From an uncultured Cryomorphaceae bacterium (GTDB lineage: Bacteria > Bacteroidota > Bacteroidia > Flavobacteriales > Schleiferiaceae), in the NCBI GenBank assembly GCA_937120475.1, contig CAKZJV010000007.1:1690068-1754067 (forward strand): a DNA stretch of 64,000 bases. Reading direction: 5' to 3'. Within the stretch, counting starts at the first letter, position 1. Each line of letters opens with the position of its first letter. Position numbers and translations under genes: made by a program. Shown piece after piece: positions 17,148-24,601 of the stretch. The notes below the pieces were generated by a model. The model was not told where the DNA came from. It saw nothing but the letters and a program-made list of their open reading frames with translations, and searched no databases.

Positions 17148-17549
17148 ATGAAACCGCCCAAACGACTTTTGACGGTACTGTTTGTACTGGCAACGCTCTT
17201 CATGTACGGTAGTACCGAAAACGGCTCAACACAAATGAGCCATTTCAACCTTTGGTTCAGCATTCTTGAAATCCCCTTCCTGGTGGCGGTGGTCATCCTA
17301 TCTTTTGTGGTGGCCTCTTCGCTCAAAGGTGGTAAATTCGGAAAAGGCATGACACTTATTGCCTGGGGGTTTTTGATTATGGCCATTGGTCATATTCACA
17401 TGCAAACGGAACACCTAACGGGTTATAATTTTTTCAAGAATATCCTGGGTAACACTATGGGTACCACGGCATGGTTTGCTGCGCTTTTAGCCACCTGGAC
17501 CCTGTCAGGAGCTGGATTTTATAAACTTTTCCAGGCAAGCCGATTTTAA
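17148..17549 (+). CDS. Small four-helix inner membrane protein
   Basis: 133 residues that I do not recognise. Four hydrophobic segments are visible: about 7-20 (LLTVLFVLATLFMYG, possibly a signal anchor), 38-58 (EIPFLVAVVILSFVVASS), 68-85 (MTLIAWGFLIMAIGHIHM) and 102-120 (TAWFAALLATWTLSGAGF). Histidines in GHIHMQTEH could bind metal or haem, but no named motif applies. The stop is 8 bases before the ATG of a hybrid histidine kinase that has no membrane segments of its own. A sensory partnership, with membrane protein feeding soluble kinase, is therefore plausible but unproven. Confidence 0.7.
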   Translation: MKPPKRLLTVLFVLATLFMYGSTENGSTQMSHFNLWFSILEIPFLVAVVILSFVVASSLKGGKFGKGMTLIAWGFLIMAIGHIHMQTEHLTGYNFFKNILGNTMGTTAWFAALLATWTLSGAGFYKLFQASRF

Positions 17550-17557
17550 ATTTGAGA

Positions 17558-19945
17558 ATGAAATTTCGTTTATGGCCAAATAAAAAACCTGAACCTCCCC
17601 GCCAACCTTCCCCTTATCAAGGGTTGGTGAAACACCTTATTTCCCAAGTATCGTCCCCCACCCAGGCTTCATCCATTATACGAGAAGCCCAGGATTTTTT
17701 GAGACTACCGGTTGACAAACAGAATGAAGAAATCGTTTGCATATACCTGGCTTTTGAGCAATACTGCTGTAACCTTGATGAAGCCCACCGATCCAGGCAC
17801 CATGATTTCCGCTCCCAGGTGCTCGGGCAATTTCCACAATTGCTGAAAAACGAATGGGGCCGCCTGCCTTTTTTTACAGAAACCGAGTCTAAGCTGCTTT
17901 TGCTATCGTGGTTTTACCAATTAATACTCACTCCTTTACTGGAAGTAGCCGGTCACCGAAAGGGCAGTAATATGGAAACTTTGTGGCAATGGTGCAGAAG
18001 CATTTGGGATGAAAACTTTGAAACCCAACTGCAAGTAAATGGTTTCCCTACCTTACCACCTGATACCGATGAAATCAATACCAAAAAGATAAGTCGCCTC
18101 ATCTTTTCAGCACTTAGCCGGCAATTCAGCATACTAAACCTTGAAAACCTGTATCATAAGGCTTATCAACGCTGTTTTAACCTTTTCAGGGATTACGAGC
18201 ATTTTCACTTCATTATTTTGCTTATCCCCTCGCAGTTCTTAAAACTGGAACATTTACGGATACTGGGGAAAACCCAGATGGAACAGGTGCTTTTGGAGAA
18301 TATTCATACGCTGGAGGAAACCAATAACCGCCTGCATTCACAAATACATGAGAACCAAAGCCTCTCTCAAAACCTGCAGGAACAGTACATGGCTTTTGAA
18401 AAGCTACTGGCCAACCCGCTGGATTGCATTATTGTGGTGGATGAAAACAACCGCATTCTCTCCTGGAATACTAAAGCCAACGAAATTTTCAACTATTCGG
18501 CCGAAGAGGTTCAGGGTAAAAAACTACAGGATATTATTATCCCCTATTCCCGCGAAAATGAAATGATTCATCATTTGCGCCATTATACCTCAAACCTGAG
18601 AAATAAGTTACTGGACAAAACCCTGAAAGTAGAGTTATGGAACGCCCAGCACCAAACCTTCCCGGCAGAAATGAACATCAAAGATTACCGGCAGGAAGGA
18701 AAATTGCGCTTCGTAATTTTCATACGAGACATTTCCGAGCGTAAGGCTTATGAGGATTCCCTGGTAGCGGCCCGTAAAGCCGCTGAAGAGGCCAACCAGT
18801 ACAAAAGCCGATTTTTTGCCAATATGAGCCATGAAATCCGCACACCGCTCAATGCCATAATCGGCTTTACGGAGCTGATGCTTAAAGATGAATTATCAAA
18901 CGAACAAGCCGAGTATCTGCGGATGATACAAAGCTCCGGGAAAAACCTCATGAGCCTGATCAACGATATTCTGGATCTCAGTAAAATAGAAGCCGGAGAG
19001 CTTCGTATCAATCCCAGCACTGAAGATTTCAGTGAACGTATCAACGAGATTATCGCCCCTTATGTGACCATGGCGGAGCAAAAAGGGCTGAAGTTTACCT
19101 TAAACTTCGAAGAGGCCTTTCCCCGCTTTATTCAAATGGACTATTACCGTTACAACCAGGTATTGGTTAACCTGCTGGGCAACGCCATTAAATTTACCGA
19201 TGAAGGAGAAATTCGCGTGCGCATCAATTACCGGTTCAACGAAAAAGGGCAATGCATAGTAAAAACAACGGTGTCCGACAGCGGTAAGGGAATACAAAAG
19301 GAAAAGCTCAAAACCATATTTCATTCTTTTCAGCAGGAGAGCCACCAAATTGAAGCTCAATTTGGCGGCACCGGCCTGGGACTAAGCATCAGCAAGGAGA
19401 TTGCCCTGTTAATGGGTGGCGATATCATAGGCAACAGTCCCAGTGTAATCTTCAGAAACAGGGGTTGCGATTTTATTTTCAGTGTAACCGTACAAGTAGA
19501 TTACCAGCACCAACCGGAAAAGCAGGTGACCCGCACCGGGGAGTCACCTCAGCTGGATCATCTGAAGGTACTGCTGGCGGAAGACAACCCCGTAAACCAG
19601 ATGCTACTTTCCCGGGTGCTGGATCGTTACAATCTTAACGTAATACTGGCTTCCAATGGTCAGGAAGCTTTGGATCTATTGAAAGAGGGGGTGTTTGACC
19701 TGGTTTTTATGGATATAAATATGCCGGAAATGGACGGATACGCCACGGCAAAAGCCATCCGCAACGATTTAAAACTCGAAATTCCTATTATAGCGGTTAG
19801 TGCCAATGTATATCCGGAGGACAAGGAAAAATCCATTGCTTCAGGTATGCAGGCGCATATTGGCAAACCCTTTAATCCCGATGAACTTATACAACTGATC
19901 CAAAAGTTGGTGGACGAGCCTAACTCACTCCCAACTGGCGGTTAA
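17558..19945 (+). CDS. Soluble hybrid histidine kinase with N-terminal unknown domain, PAS and receiver
   Basis: 795 residues from the ATG at 17558 (a TTG two codons earlier also fits). Residues 1-235 form a helical domain I do not recognise, with no signal peptide or membrane span. About 240-280 is a coiled coil; 280-395 is a PAS domain (PLDCIIVVDENNRILSWNTKA). The HisKA domain has SHEIRTPLN near 422-430 with the phospho-His. The ATPase domain has N (LLGNAIKFTDEGE), DSGKGIQ and GGTGLGLSI. The C-terminal receiver (about 665-790) has AEDN, phospho-Asp in FMDINMPEMDG near 717 and a Lys in IGKPF. All catalytic residues are intact. The stop codon lies inside engB on the other strand (26-bp tail overlap). 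Confidence 0.92.
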   Translation: MKFRLWPNKKPEPPRQPSPYQGLVKHLISQVSSPTQASSIIREAQDFLRLPVDKQNEEIVCIYLAFEQYCCNLDEAHRSRHHDFRSQVLGQFPQLLKNEWGRLPFFTETESKLLLLSWFYQLILTPLLEVAGHRKGSNMETLWQWCRSIWDENFETQLQVNGFPTLPPDTDEINTKKISRLIFSALSRQFSILNLENLYHKAYQRCFNLFRDYEHFHFIILLIPSQFLKLEHLRILGKTQMEQVLLENIHTLEETNNRLHSQIHENQSLSQNLQEQYMAFEKLLANPLDCIIVVDENNRILSWNTKANEIFNYSAEEVQGKKLQDIIIPYSRENEMIHHLRHYTSNLRNKLLDKTLKVELWNAQHQTFPAEMNIKDYRQEGKLRFVIFIRDISERKAYEDSLVAARKAAEEANQYKSRFFANMSHEIRTPLNAIIGFTELMLKDELSNEQAEYLRMIQSSGKNLMSLINDILDLSKIEAGELRINPSTEDFSERINEIIAPYVTMAEQKGLKFTLNFEEAFPRFIQMDYYRYNQVLVNLLGNAIKFTDEGEIRVRINYRFNEKGQCIVKTTVSDSGKGIQKEKLKTIFHSFQQESHQIEAQFGGTGLGLSISKEIALLMGGDIIGNSPSVIFRNRGCDFIFSVTVQVDYQHQPEKQVTRTGESPQLDHLKVLLAEDNPVNQMLLSRVLDRYNLNVILASNGQEALDLLKEGVFDLVFMDINMPEMDGYATAKAIRNDLKLEIPIIAVSANVYPEDKEKSIASGMQAHIGKPFNPDELIQLIQKLVDEPNSLPTGG

Positions 19946-20525
19946 TTTCAGCGATATAGCCCAGCACTTCCATTTTACCCGCTCCATTTTCTGCGGAGGT
20001 AGCAAAACTCACCGGTAATTCTTCCCAGCGTTCCAGCATTTTTTTGCGGTAGTGCTTTAAGTTAGCGTTGAGTTTATTCCCGTTAAGCTTATCAATTTTG
20101 GTAAACACCATACTGAAGGGCACACCCAGTTCACCCAACCATTCCATAAATTCAAGGTCTATCCGTTGCGGTTCGTGCCGCGAATCGATCAGCACAAAAA
20201 CGTTGGTCAGGTTCTCACGTTTCTCCATGTAGTCCACGATCAAAAGCTGAAACTTTTCTTTGGCTTTTTTGCTCACTTTGGCGTAACCGTAACCCGGTAA
20301 ATCCACCAAAAACCATTGATCGTTCACGTTAAAGTGATTGATGAGCTGGGTTTTACCGGGTCGTGAAGAGGTTTTGGCCAAACCCTTATGATCCATCAAC
20401 ATATTGATGAGGCTACTCTTGCCCACGTTACTGCGCCCGATAAAGGCATATTCCGGCCATTGGGTTTCCGGGCACTGACTGAGCTTCGCACTGCTCTTAT
20501 GGAATTCCGCTTTCTGGATTTTCAT
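19920..20525 (-). CDS. engB: Ribosome biogenesis GTP-binding protein EngB (YsxC/YihA)
   Basis: 201 residues from the ATG at 20525. An in-frame ATG at 20612 would add 29 residues absent from the family, and a TACCTTTG box sits between them, so the inner start is preferred. It assists 50S assembly. Motifs: YAFIGRSNVGKSSLIN (G1) near 26-40, a shifted Thr (SSRPGKTQLIN), DLPGYGYA (G3) near 78, TKID (G4) near 145 and SAENG (G5) near 175. Convergent with the hybrid kinase, sharing 26 bp at the 3' ends. The region between engB and mraZ carries GTGG-repeat arrays on both strands. Confidence 0.95.
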   Translation of the reverse strand: MKIQKAEFHKSSAKLSQCPETQWPEYAFIGRSNVGKSSLINMLMDHKGLAKTSSRPGKTQLINHFNVNDQWFLVDLPGYGYAKVSKKAKEKFQLLIVDYMEKRENLTNVFVLIDSRHEPQRIDLEFMEWLGELGVPFSMVFTKIDKLNGNKLNANLKHYRKKMLERWEELPVSFATSAENGAGKMEVLGYIAEINRQLGVS

Positions 20526-20529
20526 GCGG

Positions 20530-20537
20530 CAAAGGTA
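20530..20537 (-). promoter_or_regulatory. Candidate -7 box TACCTTTG of engB
   Basis: The minus strand reads TACCTTTG ending 4 bases before the ATG at 20525. Transcription starting about 6-7 bases downstream would begin at or beside the start codon, so the mRNA would be leaderless or nearly so. Confidence 0.45.
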
Positions 20538-20723
20538 GGCTATCAAAAAGGCTTTGCTTAAAACTCTAAATGAGAAACGTAGAATTCTAAAATTCCAACC
20601 CAAAGAGGTCATCCTGAACGCCCACTTTCCCTACGGACGGGGAGCCGAAGGGTGACCTTGAACTTTTAACCTCAACTCTTTACAACTTTGAAACCTTAAA
20701 ACTCAACCCGCCTACGGCACTCT

Positions 20724-20760
20724 CCCACTTTCCCCCACCTTTTTTACCACTCGTTTCCAC
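20724..20760 (-). promoter_or_regulatory. Second GTGG-repeat array, facing engB
   Basis: The minus strand reads GTGGA-N5-GTGGT-N7-GTGGG-N5-GTGGG (units at 20760-20756, 20750-20746, 20738-20734 and 20728-20724). Within each pair the pitch is 10 bp. This is the same unit and pitch as the array before mraZ but in the opposite direction, about 200 bp before the engB start. Confidence 0.55.
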
Positions 20761-20856
20761 TCCCCCTAATCCCGCTCTCACAAAGAAATCCGTGAACTTT
20801 TATACCAAAGCCAAAGTTTTTAGGTTATCCTTAAAGTGGTAAAAGTTATCAACAAA

Positions 20857-20881
20857 GTGGAGCATAGTGGGAAATTGTGGG
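20857..20881 (+). promoter_or_regulatory. MraZ-box-like operator, three GTGGR units at 10-bp pitch
   Basis: GTGGA at 20857-20861, GTGGG at 20867-20871 and GTGGG at 20877-20881, each separated by exactly 5 bases. E. coli MraZ binds three TGGGN repeats separated by 5 bases before its own gene, so this is the expected autoregulatory operator. It ends 10 bases before the mraZ -7 box, where a bound protein would block RNA polymerase. A further GTGGT at 20836-20840 is one base out of phase. Confidence 0.8.
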
Positions 20882-20891
20882 TCATTTTCTC

Positions 20892-20899
20892 TACTTTTG
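20892..20899 (+). promoter_or_regulatory. Candidate -7 box TACTTTTG of the mraZ-ftsZ operon
   Basis: Match to TAnnTTTG, 25 bases before the mraZ ATG. The nearest upstream TTG (20875-20877) is only 14 bases away, shorter than the usual 17-23, and it lies inside the operator. Confidence 0.55.
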
Positions 20900-20924
20900 A
20901 GTTCAAGAGCAGACTATAGCTAAA

Positions 20925-21398
20925 ATGCTGAACCTGATTGGAGTACACGAATGTAAAATGGACGCTAAAGGGCGGGTGATGATACCATCTGCGCTGAAGA
21001 AGCAGCTATTGCCCGTACTCGATAAGGGTTTTGTGATCAAACGCAGTGTATTTCAAAAGTGCCTGGAGCTGTACCCTATGGACGAATGGGAAAAGGTGAT
21101 GGGCCGTGTAAATAAGCTGAACCGCTTTGTAAAGAAGAATAACGATTTCATAAGGATGTTTACGGCCGGTGTGAAAATGCTGGAGATGGATTCCAACGGT
21201 CGCCTCAACATCCCTAAAGACCTTATGAACTTCGGCAGCCTTAAATCGGAATTGGTGCTTTCCTCCTCCGTTGGGCTTATTGAAGTGTGGAATAAAGATG
21301 CTTACGAGGCTTCCATCAACGATCCCGAAGTGGACTTTGGTGCGTTGGCCGAAGACGTGATGGGTAGCTTAAACGACCCTACGGATGGAGTATCATAA
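20925..21398 (+). CDS. mraZ: Transcriptional regulator MraZ
   Basis: 157 residues. Two AbrB-like swapped-hairpin domains are seen as paired motifs: GVHECKMDAKGRVMIPSALK near 5-24 and MLEMDSNGRLNIPKDL near 85-101, both with the DxxGRxxIP core. It binds DNA as a ring-like oligomer and controls the division and wall cluster that it heads. The three GTGGR repeats upstream fit its known site type. Its last 14 bases overlap rsmH, which is usual for this pair and implies coupled translation. The C-terminal tail (about 20 acidic residues) is longer than in E. coli. Confidence 0.97.
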   Translation: MLNLIGVHECKMDAKGRVMIPSALKKQLLPVLDKGFVIKRSVFQKCLELYPMDEWEKVMGRVNKLNRFVKKNNDFIRMFTAGVKMLEMDSNGRLNIPKDLMNFGSLKSELVLSSSVGLIEVWNKDAYEASINDPEVDFGALAEDVMGSLNDPTDGVS

Positions 21399-22296
21399 AC
21401 CCGTTCTTTTACATCAATGTATTGACCTGCTGCAAATTAAACCCAATGGCATTTATGTAGATGCCACTTTTGGCGGAGGAGGTCACAGTCGCGAAATCCT
21501 GAAGCACCTGGATACGGGTCATCTTTATGGTTTTGACCAGGATGAGGACGCCCAGGCCAATGAGTTGGAAAATGAAAATTTTACACTCATCGCTTCCAAC
21601 TTCCGCCACCTGAAAAACAGCCTCCGCTTTAAAGGGGTCCGCCAGGTAGATGGTTTATTGGCCGACCTCGGAATATCATCTCATCAAATTGATGAAGCCA
21701 GCCGGGGGTTCAGTCTTCGCTTTGAAGGCCCTTTGGACATGCGCATGAACCGCTCCAGGCCCAAGGATGCCAAAATGGTGGTAAACACCTATCCCGAAAA
21801 GGAATTGATCCGCATATTCCGGGATTATGGAGAGTTGATCAAACCCCACCTATTGGCCCGCACTATAACCCAGGCCCGCGCAGAATCCCCCATTGAAACC
21901 ACCGAAGCACTGAAAAGCACCCTGGAGCGTTTCGCTCCGCGCAACAAACACGGGCAATTCTGGGCCAAGGTATTTCAGGCTATCCGCATGGAGGTGAACG
22001 ATGAAATGGGTGCACTTCACGACCTCCTTACCCAGGCAGCAGATATTGTAAAGCCGGGTGGCCGACTGGTGATCATCTCCTACCACTCACTGGAAGACCG
22101 GCCGGTAAAGAATTTTTTCAGGACCGGAAATTTTGAAGGTAAACCCGAAAAGGATTTTTACGGCAACCTGCTCCGCCCCCTGGAACCCATAACCCGGAAA
22201 CCCCTGGTACCGGACGCATATGAAATTGAACAAAACCCAAGAGCCCGCAGCGCTAAGCTAAGGGCCGCTGAAAAGATAGATGATGGCAACAAGTAA
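21385..22296 (+). CDS. rsmH: 16S rRNA m4C1402 methyltransferase RsmH (MraW)
   Basis: 303 residues. SAM-dependent N4-methylation of C1402 in 16S rRNA. Visible motifs: the start EYHKPVLLHQCIDLL, the SAM-binding DATFGGGGHS near 28-37, LADLGISSHQID near 92 and the catalytic-loop ISYHSLEDRPVKNFF near 232, with the family C-terminal RARSAKLRAAEK. It starts inside mraZ and ends 17 bases into the next gene. Second gene of the division operon. Confidence 0.97.
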   Translation: MEYHKPVLLHQCIDLLQIKPNGIYVDATFGGGGHSREILKHLDTGHLYGFDQDEDAQANELENENFTLIASNFRHLKNSLRFKGVRQVDGLLADLGISSHQIDEASRGFSLRFEGPLDMRMNRSRPKDAKMVVNTYPEKELIRIFRDYGELIKPHLLARTITQARAESPIETTEALKSTLERFAPRNKHGQFWAKVFQAIRMEVNDEMGALHDLLTQAADIVKPGGRLVIISYHSLEDRPVKNFFRTGNFEGKPEKDFYGNLLRPLEPITRKPLVPDAYEIEQNPRARSAKLRAAEKIDDGNK

Positions 22297-22624
22297 GAAT
22301 GCAAAACTGACCCTTAGGAATCCTTTGAGCTCCGTGTTTACCGGACGATTCCTGGTAAGCAAGGGATGGACCAGGAACTGGCCTTTTATTTTATACCTCA
22401 GCCTGCTCGCCTTAATCATGATTGCCAGTAGCCATAGTGCCGATCAAAAAGTGCATGAAATAGCCCGGCTACGCTCTGAAATGAAAGAGCTAAACTCCGA
22501 ATTTATCGATACCCGCTCACGCCTGATGCTCGAAAGCATGGAAAGTAAAGTGGTACAGCGTGCTTCGCAATTGGGCTTGGAAACCTCCGAACACCCACCC
22601 GTAAAACTCAAGGCCGCAGAATAA
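22280..22624 (+). CDS. ftsL: FtsL-like bitopic cell division protein
   Basis: 114 residues from ATG 22280 (22283 also possible). Basic cytoplasmic N-terminus of about 33 residues, one membrane span (WPFILYLSLLALIMIASS, about 34-52), then a periplasmic heptad-like helix (ADQKVHEIARLRSEMKELN) and a short tail. FtsL is poorly conserved in sequence; length, topology and its place between rsmH and ftsI support the call. It is expected to form a complex with FtsQ/DivIB and FtsB-like proteins at the septum. It overlaps rsmH by 17 bases, and its stop codon abuts the ftsI start. Confidence 0.85.
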   Translation: MMATSKNAKLTLRNPLSSVFTGRFLVSKGWTRNWPFILYLSLLALIMIASSHSADQKVHEIARLRSEMKELNSEFIDTRSRLMLESMESKVVQRASQLGLETSEHPPVKLKAAE

Positions 22625-24595
22625 ATGAGTGACGAAAAGTCCATATTGAACCGCTCTTACCTCGCCATGCTGCCCTTCTTCCTGATGGCTGTACTGGTGC
22701 TGGTAAAGCTGTGTATGATCCAATATGGAGAGGGGCCCGAACTAAGAGCGGAAGCCCAAAATGAGGTAGTACGTGAAATCAATATCAAAGCCGACCGCGG
22801 CAATATTTACAGCTCGGATGGTAAACTACTGGCCACCTCTATGCCCGTGTACGATTTGTACATGGACCCGATTACTGTAGATGAAGAGACTTTTTTTGCC
22901 GAACTCCCAGGCCTGGCCAAGGCCCTGGCTGCCAAGTTTCCCGAAAGGAATAAGTTGCAATGGGAAAAATACCTGAACACCAGTCGCAAAGCAGGCAGCC
23001 GCTACGTAAAGCTGGCTCAGGATGTAAGCTTTACCGAGCTTCAAAACGTTCGCCAGTTCCCCATTTTTAAGCTCGGACGCTTTAAGGGCGGCCTCATTTT
23101 CGAACAAAAGAACTACCGCAAAATGCCGCTGGGTAAAATTGCGGAACGCACCATTGGTTATGATCGTCTTCATGCCCAAACCGGTATTGAAGGTGCCTTC
23201 AGTTCCTTTCTTTCCGGCACGGATGGCCTGCGCCTAAAACAAAAGGTGAGCAATGGCAACTGGAAACCGGTGAGTGACCACTACGAGGTAGAGCCCAAAG
23301 ATGGTTTGGATGTAGTAACGACCATCAACACCCGCATGCAGGATGTAGTGCACCATGAGCTGCTAAAAGCCCTGGAACGCTTTGAAGCTGACCACGGCTG
23401 TGCCGTACTGATGGAAGTGGAAACCGGTGCCATACGTGCCATTGCCAACCTGGGCCGTACTGAAAAAGGAACTTATTTTGAAAAGCGCAACTACGCGGTT
23501 TGGGAAGACACCGAGCCCGGTTCAACCTTCAAGCTGGCCTCCGTAATGATTGCCCTGGAAGACGGTGTGGCCGACACCAATACCATTTTAGACACCGAGG
23601 ATGGCATATTCTCCATCTATGGTAAAGATGTAAGAGACTCTGAGGAAGGCGGCTACGGCAAAGTAAGCTTGAAGCACGCCTTTGAAGTATCCAGCAATGT
23701 GGGTATCGTAAAGCTTATTTACAACAACTACAAGCATGATCCGGGCAAATTCATCGATCGGCTTTACAACATCGGGATTCATAAAAAGCTGGGCCTCCCC
23801 ATTAAAGGTGAAGGCACCCCTGAAATTCCCAAGCCCGGAGACCAGAAATGGAGCGGCATCAGCCTCCCCTGGATTGCCTTTGGTTACCAGGTAAGCTTTA
23901 CCCCTCTTCAAATCCTTAGCTTTTATAACGCCATTGCCAACCAGGGTAAAATGGTGAAGCCCCGCTTTGTAGAAGAGATACGCCAACACGGACGTACGGT
24001 TGAAGAAAGACCGGTACAGGTTATTAATCCCGCCATTTGCTCGCGTGAAACCCTCTTGAAACTGCAGGACATGCTGGAAGGAGTGGTGACCAATGGGACA
24101 GCCAGCCGGGAAAAAAGTAAGCTGGTGAGTATGGCCGGTAAAACCGGTACCTGCCAGCTCAATTACTGGAAGGAAGGTGTAAAAGACTACCAGGCCAGTT
24201 TTGCCGGTTATTTTCCAGCCGACAACCCCAGGTACTCTTGTATTGTGGTAATCAACAAGCCTAATTATCACCAGGGATACTATGGTTCCAAGGTAGCCTT
24301 CCCGGTGTTTAAAGCCATTGCTGAAAATATATACCTGGACATTCCACAGGACTGGGAACCTGGCAACACCGGTGCCAATGTTCTTCTTGCGGAAAAGCAA
24401 CCGGCCATTAAGGAACTGAACGGTATGCAACTGCTACCCGACCTAACCGGTATGGATGGTTCGGAGGTGGTTCCGGCCCTGGAAAACCTGGGATACCGCG
24501 TAAAAATTGAAGGTATTGGAAAGGTAAAATGGCAGTACCCACCAGCCGGAACAAGGGTAAGCCACAACCGCGTGATTGAACTAAAAATGGGTTAG
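22625..24595 (+). CDS. ftsI: Penicillin-binding protein 2/3 (FtsI), septal transpeptidase with PASTA domain
   Basis: 656 residues. N-terminal membrane anchor about 10-30, a dimerisation/pedestal domain (DRGNIYSSDGKLLATS near 58), then the transpeptidase domain with S300-T-F-K303, SxN at 356-358 (SSN) and KTGT starting at K506. All penicillin-binding residues are present. Residues about 600-656 form a single PASTA domain (LLPDLTGMDGSEVVPALENL). It crosslinks septal peptidoglycan with FtsW as glycan polymerase. The ATG directly follows the ftsL stop, and murE starts 6 bases after its own stop. Confidence 0.96.
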   Translation: MSDEKSILNRSYLAMLPFFLMAVLVLVKLCMIQYGEGPELRAEAQNEVVREINIKADRGNIYSSDGKLLATSMPVYDLYMDPITVDEETFFAELPGLAKALAAKFPERNKLQWEKYLNTSRKAGSRYVKLAQDVSFTELQNVRQFPIFKLGRFKGGLIFEQKNYRKMPLGKIAERTIGYDRLHAQTGIEGAFSSFLSGTDGLRLKQKVSNGNWKPVSDHYEVEPKDGLDVVTTINTRMQDVVHHELLKALERFEADHGCAVLMEVETGAIRAIANLGRTEKGTYFEKRNYAVWEDTEPGSTFKLASVMIALEDGVADTNTILDTEDGIFSIYGKDVRDSEEGGYGKVSLKHAFEVSSNVGIVKLIYNNYKHDPGKFIDRLYNIGIHKKLGLPIKGEGTPEIPKPGDQKWSGISLPWIAFGYQVSFTPLQILSFYNAIANQGKMVKPRFVEEIRQHGRTVEERPVQVINPAICSRETLLKLQDMLEGVVTNGTASREKSKLVSMAGKTGTCQLNYWKEGVKDYQASFAGYFPADNPRYSCIVVINKPNYHQGYYGSKVAFPVFKAIAENIYLDIPQDWEPGNTGANVLLAEKQPAIKELNGMQLLPDLTGMDGSEVVPALENLGYRVKIEGIGKVKWQYPPAGTRVSHNRVIELKMG

Positions 24596-24601
24596 GGCAA
24601 A

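Larger units (their letters stand above)
20526..20924. other. Divergent engB-mraZ control region, 399 bp
   Basis: No gene. Contents from left to right: the -7 box of engB (20530-20537); a stretch around 20609-20655 with GTCATCCTGAAC and GGTGACCTTGAAC, resembling the dispersed intergenic repeats common in Bacteroidota; a minus-strand GTGG array (20724-20760); a DnaA-box-like TTATCAACA (20846-20854); a plus-strand GTGG array (20857-20881); and the -7 box of mraZ (20892-20899). Confidence 0.75.

Noticed and set aside
20526-20612. 29-residue N-terminal extension of EngB
   Set aside because: Absent from the family and interrupted by a likely -7 box; the ATG at 20525 gives the normal start.
20846-20854. 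Replication origin near mraZ
   Set aside because: Only one near-match DnaA box plus one weak one, with no AT-rich unwinding region or dnaA/dnaN neighbour.
23588-24430. 280-residue minus-strand open frame over ftsI
   Set aside because: Antisense to the transpeptidase domain, whose SxxK, SxN and KTG motifs prove the other strand; no family resemblance.
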